Part shown: piece after piece, positions 19,917 to 29,441 of the stretch
Numbering within the stretch: the stretch's first letter is position 1
Layout: each line of letters opens with the position of its first letter
Assembly (NCBI RefSeq): GCF_000968685.2
Contig: NZ_LAKD02000011.1
Span: 1 to 64,000, forward strand
Direction: 5' to 3'
Length of the DNA: 64,000 nt
Source of the DNA: Streptomyces antioxidans
GTDB taxonomy: Bacteria; Actinomycetota; Actinomycetes; Streptomycetales; Streptomycetaceae
The notes under the pieces: model-generated
Seen by the model: only the letters and a program-made list of their open reading frames with translations
The model's database searches: none
Told to the model about the DNA's origin: nothing
Translations under genes and position numbers: made by a program

Positions 19917-22900
19917 ATGCAGACCAAGCTGGACGAAGCCAAGGCCGAGTTGCTCGAACGGGCCGCCCGGGTCGCTGAGAACAGCCCTGCCGGGGGGCAA
20001 CCGGTGCAGGGCCCAGGACCGGAGACCCTGACCGCATACCTCCAGCACTACTACCTGCACACGCCTCCCGAGGACCTCGCCGGCCGTGACCCGGTCGATG
20101 TCTTCGGGGCGGCGCTCTCCCACTACCGGCTCGCCGGGATGCGTCCGCAGGGCACGGCGAACGTCCGGGTGCACACCCCGACCGTCGAGGAGCACGGCTG
20201 GACCTGCAGCCACTCCGTGGTCGAGGTGGTCACCGACGACATGCCGTTCCTGGTCGACTCGGTCACCAATGAGCTCACCCGCCAGGGCCGCGGCATCCAT
20301 GTCGTGATCCACCCGCAGGTGATCGTGCGCCGCGACATCACCGGCAAGCTGATCGAGCTGCTGAACGTCTCCTCCGAGGGCCCGGTCAGGAAGAAGAAGC
20401 TTCCGCATGACGCGGTCGTGGAGTCCTGGATCCATGTCGAGACCGACCGCGAGACCGACCGCGGCGATCTGAAGCAGATCACCGCCGATCTGCTGCGCGT
20501 CCTGTCCGATGTCCGCGAGGCCGTCGAGGACTGGGAGAAGATGCGCGACTCCGCGCTGCGCCTCGCCGAGGGCCTGCCGGACGAGCCGAAGGCCGCCGAG
20601 GTCCGCGAGGAGGAGGTGGAGGAGGCCCGTGAGCTGCTGCGCTGGCTCGCGGACGACCACTTCACCTTCATCGGCTTCCGCGAGTACGAGCTGACCCAAA
20701 TCCCCACCGAGGCCGGTGGCGAGGAGGACGCGCTGACCGCGGTGCCCGGCACCGGCCTCGGCATCCTCCGCTCCGACCCGCAGCACAAGGAGGCCGAGGA
20801 GGGCGCCCACGCGGGCCCCGGCACCCCGGTGTCCCAGGCCTTCAACCGGCTGCCGGCCGACGCCCGGGCCAAGGCGCGCGAGCGCAAGCTGCTGGTGCTG
20901 ACCAAGGCGAACAGCCGCGCCACCGTCCACCGCCCCTCGTACCTCGACTACATCGGGGTGAAGAAGTTCGACGCCGAGGGCAATGTGATCGGCGAGCGCC
21001 GCTTCCTGGGGCTGTTCTCCTCCGCCGCGTACACCGAATCGGTGCGCCGGGTCCCGGTGATCCGCCGCAAGGTCGACGAGGTGCTCGCGGGCGCGGGCTT
21101 CGCGGCCAACAGCCACGACGGCCGTGACCTGCTGCAGATCCTGGAGACCTACCCGCGCGACGAGCTGTTCCAGACCCCGGTCGACCAGCTCCGCTCGATC
21201 GCCACCAGCGTGCTCTACCTCCAGGAGCGCCGCCGGCTGCGGATGTTCCTGCGCCAGGACGAGTACGGGCGCTACTACTCCGCGCTGGTCTACCTTCCGC
21301 GTGACCGCTTCACCACCGATGTGCGGCTGCGGCTGACCGACATCCTGCTGGAGGAGCTGAGCGGCCGTCCGCCGGTCGACTTCACCGCCCTGCACACCGA
21401 ATCGGTCCTCTCCCGGCTGCACTTCGTGGTCCGCGTCCAGCCCGGTACCGAGCTGCCCGACCTCACCGACTCCGATGTGGAGCGCATCGAGGGCCGGCTG
21501 ATCGAGGCCGCCCGCTCCTGGGCCGACGGCTTCACCGACGCGCTGATCTCCGAGGTCGGCGAGGAGCGCGCCGCCGAGCTGCTGCGCCGCTACCAGCACG
21601 CCTTCCCCGAGGGCTACAAGGCGGACCACACCCCGCGCGGCGCCGTCGCCGACCTCCAGCACCTGGAGCGGCTGAAGGACGGGGAGAAGGACTTCGCGCT
21701 CAGCCTCTACGAGCCGGTGGGCGCCGCCCACGCCGAGCGCCGCTTCAAGATCTACCGGGCCGGGGCCCAGATCTCGCTGTCCGCGGTGCTCCCGGTGCTC
21801 AACACCCTCGGTGTCGAGGTGGTGGACGAGCGCCCGTACGAGCTGCGCTGCTCGGACAAGACCACCGCCTGGATCTACGACTTCGGGCTGCGGCTGCCGC
21901 TGCGCGAGGGCGAGGCGCTGGCCGATGACGCCCGCGAGCGCTTCCAGAACGCGTTCGCGGCGGTGTGGACCGGCCAGGCCGAGAGCGACGACTTCAACCA
22001 GCTGGTGCTGGGCGCGGGGCTGGACTGGCGGCAGGCGATGGTGCTGCGGGCCTACGCCAAGTACCTGCGGCAGGCCGGGTCCACCTTCAGCCAGTCGTAC
22101 ATGGAGGACACCCTCCGTAACAATGTGCACACCACCCGGCTGCTGGTCTCCCTCTTCGAGGCGCGGATGTCGCCGGAGCGGCAGCGGGCGGGCCTCGAGC
22201 TCACCGACGCCCTGCTGGAGGAGCTGGACGCGGCGCTCGACCAGGTGGCCTCGCTGGACGAGGACCGCATCCTGCGCTCCTTCCTCACCCTGATCAAGGC
22301 CACCCTGCGGACGAACCACTTCCAGAGCGCCAGCGGTGGAAGCGACAAGAGGGGCCAGAAGAACGCCCACGACGCGCCGCACGACTATCTGTCGGTCAAG
22401 CTGGATCCGCAGGCCGTGCCGGACCTGCCCGCGCCCCGCCCGGCGTACGAGATCTGGGTCTACTCGCCGCGGGTCGAGGGCGTGCACCTGCGGTTCGGCA
22501 AGGTCGCGCGCGGTGGCCTGCGCTGGTCCGACCGCCGTGAGGACTTCCGCACCGAGATCCTGGGCCTGGTCAAGGCGCAGATGGTGAAGAACACGGTCAT
22601 CGTGCCGGTGGGCGCCAAGGGCGGCTTCGTCGGCAAGCGGCTGCCGGATCCGTCCGTGGACCGCGACGCCTGGATGGCCGAGGGCATCGCCTGCTACAAG
22701 ACCTTCATCTCCGGATTGCTCGACATCACCGACAACATGGTCGCCGGGCAGGTCGAGCCGCCGAAGGACGTGGTCCGCCACGACGGGGACGACACCTATC
22801 TCGTCGTCGCCGCCGACAAGGGCACCGCGACCTTCTCCGACATCGCCAACGACGTGGCGCAGGCGTACGGCTTCTGGCTCGGGGACGCCTTCGCCTCCGG

Positions 22901-24920
22901 CGGCTCGGCCGGTTATGACCACAAGGGCATGGGCATCACCGCCCGCGGCGCCTGGGAGTCGGTCAAGCGCCACTTCCGCGAGCTGGGCCACGACACCCAG
23001 ACCGAGGACTTCACGGTCGTGGGCGTCGGCGACATGTCCGGTGACGTGTTCGGCAACGGGATGCTGCTGAGCGAGCACATCCGGCTGATCGCCGCCTTCG
23101 ACCACCGGCACATCTTCCTGGACCCCAACCCGGACGCGGCCACCTCCTACGCCGAGCGCCGCCGCCTGTTCGAGCTGCCCCGCTCCTCGTGGGAGGACTA
23201 CGACGCCGAGCTGCTGTCGGCGGGCGGCGGCATCCACCCCCGTACGGCCAAGGCCATCCCGATCACCCCCCAGGTGCGGGCCGCGCTCGGGATCGAGAAG
23301 CGGGTCGCCAAGATGACCCCGGCCGATCTGATGCAGACGATCCTCAAGGCCCCGGTGGACCTGCTGTGGAACGGCGGCATCGGCACCTACGTCAAGGCGT
23401 CCACCGAGTCGAACGCCGATGTCGGCGACAAGGCCAATGACGCGATCCGGGTGGACGGCCAGGATCTGCGGGTCAAGGTCGTCGGCGAGGGCGGCAATCT
23501 GGGCCTGACCCAGCTCGGCCGGATCGAGTTCGCCTCCAACGGCGGCCGGATCAACACCGACGCGATCGACAACAGCGCCGGTGTGGACACCTCCGACCAT
23601 GAGGTGAACATCAAGATCCTGCTCAACGCCCTGGTCACCGAGGGCGATCTCACCCTCAAGCAGCGCAACAAGCTGCTCGCCGAGATGACCGACGAGGTCG
23701 GCGCGCTGGTGCTGCGCAACAACTACGCGCAGAACGTGGCGCTGGCCAACTCCGTCGTCCAGTCCTCCAGCCTGCTCCACGCCCACCTGCGGCTGATGCG
23801 CCGGCTGGGCCGTGAGGGGCGGCTGGACCGGGCGCTGGAGTTCCTGCCCACCGACCGCCAGATCCGCGAGCGGCTTTCCGCCGGGCGCGGTCTGACCCAG
23901 CCCGAGCTGGCCGTGCTGCTGGCCTACGTCAAGATCACGGTGGCCGATGAGCTGATCACCACCGGGCTGCCCGACGACCCGTACCTCCAGCGCCTGCTGC
24001 ACGCGTACTTCCCGCAGGCGCTGCGGCAGCGGTTCCCCGAGCACATCGACGGCCACGCCCTGCGGCGCGAGATCATCACCACGGTGCTGGTCAACGACAC
24101 CGTCAACACCGCCGGTACGACCTTCCTGCACCGGATGCGGGAGGAGACCGGGGCCTCCACCGAGGAGGTCGTGCGCGCCCAGACCGCGGCCCGTGCGATC
24201 TTCGAGCTGAACCAGGTGTGGGACGAGGTCGAGGCGCTGGACACGGTCGTCGACGCCGACATCCAGACCCGGATGCGGCTGCACTCGCGGCGGCTGGTCG
24301 AGCGCGGCACCCGCTGGCTGCTGAACAACCGGCCGCAGCCGCTGGCGCTGGCCGAGACGATCGACTTCTTCGGCGAGCGGGTCGCCGCGGTGCGGGCGCA
24401 GCTGCCCAAGCTGCTGCGCGGTTCCGATGTCGAGTGGTACCAGCGGATCTACGACGAGCTGACCGGGACGCAGGTCCCGGAGGACCTGGCCACCCGGGTC
24501 GCGGGCTTCTCCTCGGCCTTCCCGACGCTGGACATCGTGGCCATCGCGGACCGCACCGGCAAGGACCCGCTGGGGGTCGCCGAGGTCTACTACGACCTGG
24601 CCGACCGGCTGCGGATCAGCCAGCTGATGGACCGGATCATCGAGTTGCCGCGCGCGGACCGGTGGCAGTCCATGGCCCGGGTCTCCATCCGCGAGGACCT
24701 GTACGCGGCCCAGGCCGCGCTGACCGCCGATGTGCTGTCGGTGGGCAACGGCGGCTCCACGCCCGAGCAGCGCTTCAAGGCGTGGGAGCAGAAGAACGCC
24801 GCGATCCTGCAGCGGGCCCGCACCACGCTCGATGAGATCCAGTCGTCGGAGACCTTCGACCTGGCCAATCTGTCGGTCGCGATGCGGACGATGCGGACGC
24901 TGCTGCGCACCCACAGCTGA
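19917..24920 (+). CDS. gdhB: NAD-specific glutamate dehydrogenase, large (~180 kDa) class
   Basis: The enzyme oxidatively deaminates glutamate to 2-oxoglutarate and ammonia with NAD. At 1,667 residues it belongs to the very large L_180 class first described in Streptomyces. The N-terminal ~800 residues carry ACT-like regulatory domains. The catalytic region begins near residue 840, with KVARGGLRWSDRREDFRTEI and the substrate lysine in NTVIVPVGAKGGFVGK. The Rossmann segment FTVVGVGDMSGDVFGNGM lies at ~1030, and the C-terminal helical region ends in LRTHS. ATG 19917 (MQTKLDEAKAEL) follows AGGAGCCAGAGG. It is monocistronic, with a hairpin downstream. The symbol follows common use for this class. 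Confidence 0.95.
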   Translation: MQTKLDEAKAELLERAARVAENSPAGGQPVQGPGPETLTAYLQHYYLHTPPEDLAGRDPVDVFGAALSHYRLAGMRPQGTANVRVHTPTVEEHGWTCSHSVVEVVTDDMPFLVDSVTNELTRQGRGIHVVIHPQVIVRRDITGKLIELLNVSSEGPVRKKKLPHDAVVESWIHVETDRETDRGDLKQITADLLRVLSDVREAVEDWEKMRDSALRLAEGLPDEPKAAEVREEEVEEARELLRWLADDHFTFIGFREYELTQIPTEAGGEEDALTAVPGTGLGILRSDPQHKEAEEGAHAGPGTPVSQAFNRLPADARAKARERKLLVLTKANSRATVHRPSYLDYIGVKKFDAEGNVIGERRFLGLFSSAAYTESVRRVPVIRRKVDEVLAGAGFAANSHDGRDLLQILETYPRDELFQTPVDQLRSIATSVLYLQERRRLRMFLRQDEYGRYYSALVYLPRDRFTTDVRLRLTDILLEELSGRPPVDFTALHTESVLSRLHFVVRVQPGTELPDLTDSDVERIEGRLIEAARSWADGFTDALISEVGEERAAELLRRYQHAFPEGYKADHTPRGAVADLQHLERLKDGEKDFALSLYEPVGAAHAERRFKIYRAGAQISLSAVLPVLNTLGVEVVDERPYELRCSDKTTAWIYDFGLRLPLREGEALADDARERFQNAFAAVWTGQAESDDFNQLVLGAGLDWRQAMVLRAYAKYLRQAGSTFSQSYMEDTLRNNVHTTRLLVSLFEARMSPERQRAGLELTDALLEELDAALDQVASLDEDRILRSFLTLIKATLRTNHFQSASGGSDKRGQKNAHDAPHDYLSVKLDPQAVPDLPAPRPAYEIWVYSPRVEGVHLRFGKVARGGLRWSDRREDFRTEILGLVKAQMVKNTVIVPVGAKGGFVGKRLPDPSVDRDAWMAEGIACYKTFISGLLDITDNMVAGQVEPPKDVVRHDGDDTYLVVAADKGTATFSDIANDVAQAYGFWLGDAFASGGSAGYDHKGMGITARGAWESVKRHFRELGHDTQTEDFTVVGVGDMSGDVFGNGMLLSEHIRLIAAFDHRHIFLDPNPDAATSYAERRRLFELPRSSWEDYDAELLSAGGGIHPRTAKAIPITPQVRAALGIEKRVAKMTPADLMQTILKAPVDLLWNGGIGTYVKASTESNADVGDKANDAIRVDGQDLRVKVVGEGGNLGLTQLGRIEFASNGGRINTDAIDNSAGVDTSDHEVNIKILLNALVTEGDLTLKQRNKLLAEMTDEVGALVLRNNYAQNVALANSVVQSSSLLHAHLRLMRRLGREGRLDRALEFLPTDRQIRERLSAGRGLTQPELAVLLAYVKITVADELITTGLPDDPYLQRLLHAYFPQALRQRFPEHIDGHALRREIITTVLVNDTVNTAGTTFLHRMREETGASTEEVVRAQTAARAIFELNQVWDEVEALDTVVDADIQTRMRLHSRRLVERGTRWLLNNRPQPLALAETIDFFGERVAAVRAQLPKLLRGSDVEWYQRIYDELTGTQVPEDLATRVAGFSSAFPTLDIVAIADRTGKDPLGVAEVYYDLADRLRISQLMDRIIELPRADRWQSMARVSIREDLYAAQAALTADVLSVGNGGSTPEQRFKAWEQKNAAILQRARTTLDEIQSSETFDLANLSVAMRTMRTLLRTHS

Positions 24921-24940
24921 CGCCCCCGCACCCCTGCGGC

Positions 24941-24973
24941 GCCCCCGGTGGACTCCCCGTCCGCCGGGGGCGT
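24941..24973 (+). terminator. NAD-GDH terminator
   Basis: A 13-bp stem (24941-24953 with 24961-24973, one T-G wobble) with a 7-nt loop, 20 bases after the stop codon. Confidence 0.8.
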
Positions 24974-25093
24974 TCGTCACCCGCTTGGGCGCCCCTCCAA
25001 CGACTGAGCGGGCATACCGGGACGAACCCACCTAGCGTGGTGGTTCAGTGAGTGCTTCGCGCCTCGAACCGCCACCGCGTCCCGAGGAGCCTT

Positions 25094-27343
25094 ATGCCCC
25101 GCTTCACCATCGTCATCGCCGCCTATCGCGTCCAGGGCTATCTGGGCGCCTGCCTGGACTCCGTGCTGACGCAGTCGTATCCCGACCTCGAGGTGGTGGC
25201 CGTGGACGACCGTTCACCGGACCACTGCGGCGCGATCATCGACGCGTACGCGGCGCGCGACGGTCGGGTCGTGCCCGTGCACCAGCCGGTCAACTCCGGC
25301 CCCGGCCGGGCCCGTAACACCGGGGCCGAGCGGGCGGGCGGGGACTATCTGCTCTTCCTGGACGGCGATGACACCCTCGCCCCGGGCACCCTCCAGGGCC
25401 TCGCCGACCGGCTCGCCCTCACTCACGACCCGGAGATCCTGTACTTCAACCACGTCCGCACCTACTGGTCGGAGCGCCGGGCCCCCAGCCTCTTCGGGGA
25501 ACTGCTCGCCTCGGCGGGCACCGATGTCTTCTCCGTCGTCGAACGCCCGGAATTCCTGCGGCTGTTCGCGATGTCGTCCAATCGCGTCTACCACCGGGAT
25601 TTCTACCGCCGCCACGGCTTCGCGTTCAGCGAGGGCATCTACGAGGACGCCCTGCTCTCGTACAAGACCATGCTCACCGCGCGGCGAATAGCCTGTGTGG
25701 ATCTGGTGGGTCTGGAATACCGGCAGCGGCGGGTCGGGGCCAGCACGGGAAGCCCCGGCGAGAAGCACTTCGTCATCTTCCGGCAGTACGCCCGGCTCTT
25801 CGACTTCCTCGACGACCGGCCGCATCTGGATCCGCTGCGCCCGCTGCTCTTCGAGCGGGCCGTATCGCACTTCCTGTTCTGCCTGGACCGGACGTCCCGG
25901 GTGGCGGCTGCGGACCGGCCGCGCTTCTTCGCCCGGGCCGCCGAGTGGTACCGCGTCCACCTCCCGGCCGGGTTCACCCCGCCGGTCGCGGGGCGGTGGC
26001 GCTTCGAGGCGCTGGCGTCCGGCTCCTTCCTCCGCTACCGCGAGCACGAACTGGCCGTACGGGCGGCCGCCGGGGCCCGCAAGCTGCGCCGGACCGTCCG
26101 GCCCCCGCTGGCGGCACGCGCCAAGCAGGGCCTGTACCGGCTGCACCGGCAGCGGCCGGTCGATCCCCAGCTGGCCGTCTACTCCGCGTACTGGGGCCGT
26201 GGGGTGCTCTGCAATCCGGGGGCGATCTATGAGAAGGCGCGGGAGCTGGCGCCGGAGGTCCACGGGGTGTGGGCGGTCAAGAAGTCGGAGGTCGAGAACC
26301 TTCCGGAAGGCGTTGACTACGTCGTCACCGGCACCCGCGACTTCTACCGCACGATGGCCCGCGCGAAATACCTCATCAACAACGTCAACTTCCCCAATGA
26401 GGTGGTGAAGCGGCCGGGCACGGTGCATCTGCAGACCTTCCACGGCACCCCGCTCAAATGCATGGGCCTGGACCAGCAGCGCTATCCCGCCGCCGCGGGC
26501 GGAATGAGCTTCGGCAATCTGCTCAAGCGCATCGACCGCTGGGACTTCGCCCTCTCCGCCAATCCGCACTCCAGCCAGGTCTGGGAGCGGGTCTACCCCG
26601 CCGCGTACCGGCTGCTGGAATACGGATATCCGCGCAATGACGTCTTCTTCACCGCGACCGAGGACGATATCCGGCGGATCCGCGGGGAGTTGGGAATCCC
26701 GGCCGGGAACACCGCACTCCTCTACGCGCCCACCCTCCGCGACTACCAGAAGGGGTTCCTGCCCCGGCTGGACCTGGAACGGCTCAGCCGCGAACTCGGC
26801 CCTAAGACCACGCTGTTGGTGCGGGCCCACTACTCCTACCGGCCGGGTGACGAGCTGGCCAGGCTCCGGCAGGCCGGGCCGGTGATCGACGTCTCGCACC
26901 ACCGGTCGGTCGAGGAGCTGTGCCTGGCGGCCGACGCGCTGATCACCGACTACTCGTCGATGATGTTCGACTACGCCCTGCTGGACCGGCCCATCGTGAT
27001 CTACGCCGACGACTGGGACATCTACCGCTCCTCCCGCGGCGTCTACTTCGATCTGCTCTCCGGGTCCCCCGGCGAGACCCCGGGCGCCGTGGCGCGCGGC
27101 GAGCGGGAGCTGATCGAGGTCTTCCGGGAGGGCCGCTGGTGCGACGCGGACGCGACCGCGCTGCGGACCGCGTTCCGGGCCCGCTTCTGCCGGTTCGACG
27201 ACGGCCACGCGGCCGAGCGGGTGGTACGGGCGCTGATGCTGGGCCAGGACGTCGAGCTCCCGCTCGCGCCGGCGCCACAGACGCGGCCCCTGGCGGACAG
27301 CGCCCCCGCGGGCCCGCGCGGAGGCGTCCTCACCGCCGAGTGA
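25094..27343 (+). CDS. Bifunctional GT2 glycosyltransferase / CDP-glycerol glycerophosphotransferase (TagF-like)
   Basis: This 749-residue fusion has an N-terminal GT-A family 2 domain (1-~290; FTIVIAAYRVQGYLGACLDS, DxD at 90-92 in FLDGDDTL, YEDALL base region). Its C-terminal CDP-glycerol:poly(glycerophosphate) transferase domain (~375-725) includes LQTFHGTPLKCMGLD, then LITDYSSMMFDYALLDRP and IYADDWDIYRSSRGVYFD. The TagF domain polymerises glycerol-phosphate (or a similar polyol-phosphate) in teichoic acids; the GT2 domain would add sugars. ATG 25094 has GAGGAGCC just upstream. It is the first gene of the glycopolymer cluster; a second fusion of the same layout lies at 39293-41650. The polymer itself is inferred. 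Confidence 0.9.
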   Translation: MPRFTIVIAAYRVQGYLGACLDSVLTQSYPDLEVVAVDDRSPDHCGAIIDAYAARDGRVVPVHQPVNSGPGRARNTGAERAGGDYLLFLDGDDTLAPGTLQGLADRLALTHDPEILYFNHVRTYWSERRAPSLFGELLASAGTDVFSVVERPEFLRLFAMSSNRVYHRDFYRRHGFAFSEGIYEDALLSYKTMLTARRIACVDLVGLEYRQRRVGASTGSPGEKHFVIFRQYARLFDFLDDRPHLDPLRPLLFERAVSHFLFCLDRTSRVAAADRPRFFARAAEWYRVHLPAGFTPPVAGRWRFEALASGSFLRYREHELAVRAAAGARKLRRTVRPPLAARAKQGLYRLHRQRPVDPQLAVYSAYWGRGVLCNPGAIYEKARELAPEVHGVWAVKKSEVENLPEGVDYVVTGTRDFYRTMARAKYLINNVNFPNEVVKRPGTVHLQTFHGTPLKCMGLDQQRYPAAAGGMSFGNLLKRIDRWDFALSANPHSSQVWERVYPAAYRLLEYGYPRNDVFFTATEDDIRRIRGELGIPAGNTALLYAPTLRDYQKGFLPRLDLERLSRELGPKTTLLVRAHYSYRPGDELARLRQAGPVIDVSHHRSVEELCLAADALITDYSSMMFDYALLDRPIVIYADDWDIYRSSRGVYFDLLSGSPGETPGAVARGERELIEVFREGRWCDADATALRTAFRARFCRFDDGHAAERVVRALMLGQDVELPLAPAPQTRPLADSAPAGPRGGVLTAE

Positions 27344-27405
27344 CCTACCGATCCGCCGAGTGACCCCGACCCGACCCGTCGAGAGCCCGGAGTCAGGAGG
27401 CCGTC

Positions 27406-29415
27406 ATGCCCGCTCTGTCCCGACCCCGTGTCAGTGTGATCATCCCCGCCTACAACGCGCTGCCCGAGCTGACCCGCGCCGTCACCTCCGCGATGGACCA
27501 GACCCTGGGCCAGGACCGGGTCGAGATCATCGCGGTGGACGACGGTTCGACCGACGGCACCGGCGAGGAGCTGGAGCGGCTGGCCCGCACCTGCCCCGCG
27601 GTCCGCGTGATCCACCAGGAGAATTCCGGCTGTGCGGGCGTCCCCCGCAACACCGGCCTTGACCACGCCCGGGGCGACTTCGTCTTCTTCCTCGACTCCG
27701 ACGACTATCTGGGCCCGGACGCGCTGCGTCGGATGGTCGCCATGGCTGACGCCCACGGCACCGACATCGTCCTCGGCAAGATCGCCTCGGTGGGCGGACG
27801 GATCGTGCCCCGGGCCGTCTTCCAGCGCAACCAGCCCCGTACGGACGTCTTCTCCTCCCACGCCTATCTGACCCTGGGCCCGTGGAAGCTGTTCCGCCGC
27901 TCCCTCATCGAGCGGCTGGGGCTGCGCTTCCCGCCCTACCGCAACTGCGAGGACAAGCCGTTCGCCGCGGCCGCCTATCTCAACGCCTCCGGGATCTCGG
28001 TGGTCGCCGACTACGACTGTTACTACGTCCGCTACCGCGAGAACCGCACCAACCTCACCCTCACCAGCCCCGATCTCGCCCACCGCATGGACGGCGCCCG
28101 GCTGTGCTTCGAGACCGTGGCCCGCTATCTGGAGCCGGGCCCGCGCCGGGACCAGATCATGCGCCGCCATGTGGAGCGGGAGCTGTGCGGTCTGCTGCGC
28201 GCCCTGCTGCCCGGCGAGAGCGAACGGGACGCGCGGGAGAGGTTCTTCCCGGAGTTCCGGCACTGGGCGAGCACCTGGGTGACCGACGCCCTCTTCCAGC
28301 GGCTCGACGTCCCCGACCGGTTGCTGGTCCATCTGCTGCGCGCCGACCGCTTCGACGATGTGCTGACCGTGGCCCGGAACGCCGCCCGGGACGAGCGGCG
28401 CGGCCATCTCGTCGACAAGGGCCGGGTCTACTGGCTGCACCCCTTCTTCCGCGACCACACTGCCGCCGTCCCCGACATCTGCTTCGACGTGACCGACCGG
28501 CTGCCGGTCCAGCACCACCTGGAGGCGGTGGGCTGGCACGGCGGGGTGCTGCGGCTGGCCGGGCACGCGTATGTCGAGGACGTCGACTCGCTCGACCCGG
28601 CCACCGAACTGGTGCTGCGCAAGGACCGGTCCGACCGTCCCGAGGTGCGGCTGCCCACCACGCCGGGCCCGTCCGCCCATCCGCTGCCGGGGGAGGGGCG
28701 GCGGTACGAGATGGCGGGCTTCACCGCCGAGATCGACCCGGCCACCGCGGACGGCGGCGCCCCGCTGGAACGGGGGCTGTGGGACGTCTACTTGGACGTC
28801 CGGGCGCAGGGCGTCAGCCGTACGGTGCGGTTCGGCAGCCGCCGCGAGGGCGGTGAGGTCACCCGTCCCACCCGGCGCCGCGTCACCAGCACCGGGGGCC
28901 CGGTGACGGTGGTGCCGTACGTCACCCCGCACGGCGACCTCTCGCTCGACGTCGGCGAGGTGGCCCACCCCCTCGACCCGCCCTGCCAGGTGCTGCGGAC
29001 CATCTGGCGCACCCGCAGCACCCTGCTGGTCGGCGGACGGCTGACCGAGGAGGCGATGCGGGACGGCGGGGTGCTGCGGCTGCGCGCCGAGACGGAGACG
29101 GGCGCGGTACACGAGGTGCCGGTACGTGGTGAACAGGGCGGTTCCGCGACCGTCTTCACCGCCCGGCTGCCGATCGGCCGCCTGGGCGCGGGCTGTTGGA
29201 CGCTGACGCTGATCATGGAAGGGCCCGGCGAGGACGCGCCGCGCCGCACCGCGATCGTGCCGTACTTCGACCCGCTGGCCGCCACCCGCTGGCTCCGCTT
29301 CGGCTGCCGTCCGTACTACGCCAAGCCGGTTGCCCTGGGTCCGGCGCGGGCCCTGGGCCTGGAGGTCGCTCCGATCAGTCTCGGCACGGGGCTGCGGCGG
29401 CGGCTGGGCCGGTGA
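27406..29415 (+). CDS. GT2 glycosyltransferase with C-terminal sandwich domains (TarS/TarP-like)
   Basis: The 669-residue protein has an N-terminal GT2 domain. VSVIIPAYNALPELTRAV lies near residue 10, the DDGS nucleotide site at ~45, DxD at 97-99 (FLDSDDYL), and the catalytic-base pair Glu182-Asp183 in CEDKPFAAAAYLNASG. The C-terminal half has beta-rich modules (FTAEIDPATADGG, VYLDVRAQGVSRTVRFG) like those of wall-teichoic-acid glycosyltransferases. It has a strong ribosome site (CAGGAGGCCGTC) and lies 62 bp after the GT2-TagF gene, so they probably form an operon. It ends 26 bp from its convergent paralogue. Sugar donor and acceptor are unknown. Confidence 0.88.
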   Translation: MPALSRPRVSVIIPAYNALPELTRAVTSAMDQTLGQDRVEIIAVDDGSTDGTGEELERLARTCPAVRVIHQENSGCAGVPRNTGLDHARGDFVFFLDSDDYLGPDALRRMVAMADAHGTDIVLGKIASVGGRIVPRAVFQRNQPRTDVFSSHAYLTLGPWKLFRRSLIERLGLRFPPYRNCEDKPFAAAAYLNASGISVVADYDCYYVRYRENRTNLTLTSPDLAHRMDGARLCFETVARYLEPGPRRDQIMRRHVERELCGLLRALLPGESERDARERFFPEFRHWASTWVTDALFQRLDVPDRLLVHLLRADRFDDVLTVARNAARDERRGHLVDKGRVYWLHPFFRDHTAAVPDICFDVTDRLPVQHHLEAVGWHGGVLRLAGHAYVEDVDSLDPATELVLRKDRSDRPEVRLPTTPGPSAHPLPGEGRRYEMAGFTAEIDPATADGGAPLERGLWDVYLDVRAQGVSRTVRFGSRREGGEVTRPTRRRVTSTGGPVTVVPYVTPHGDLSLDVGEVAHPLDPPCQVLRTIWRTRSTLLVGGRLTEEAMRDGGVLRLRAETETGAVHEVPVRGEQGGSATVFTARLPIGRLGAGCWTLTLIMEGPGEDAPRRTAIVPYFDPLAATRWLRFGCRPYYAKPVALGPARALGLEVAPISLGTGLRRRLGR

Positions 29416-29441
29416 GCCGCGCCCAGCCGTGCCCGGCGGTC

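Noticed and set aside
19884-25031. 1,715-codon frame opposite the NAD-GDH gene
   Set aside because: Antisense shadow that extends past both ends of the real gene; no ribosome site or family similarity.
29416-29441. Large inverted repeat forming a cruciform from the two convergent GT2 genes
   Set aside because: The genes are paralogous but the compared DNA segments are only moderately similar, so no long perfect hairpin is expected.
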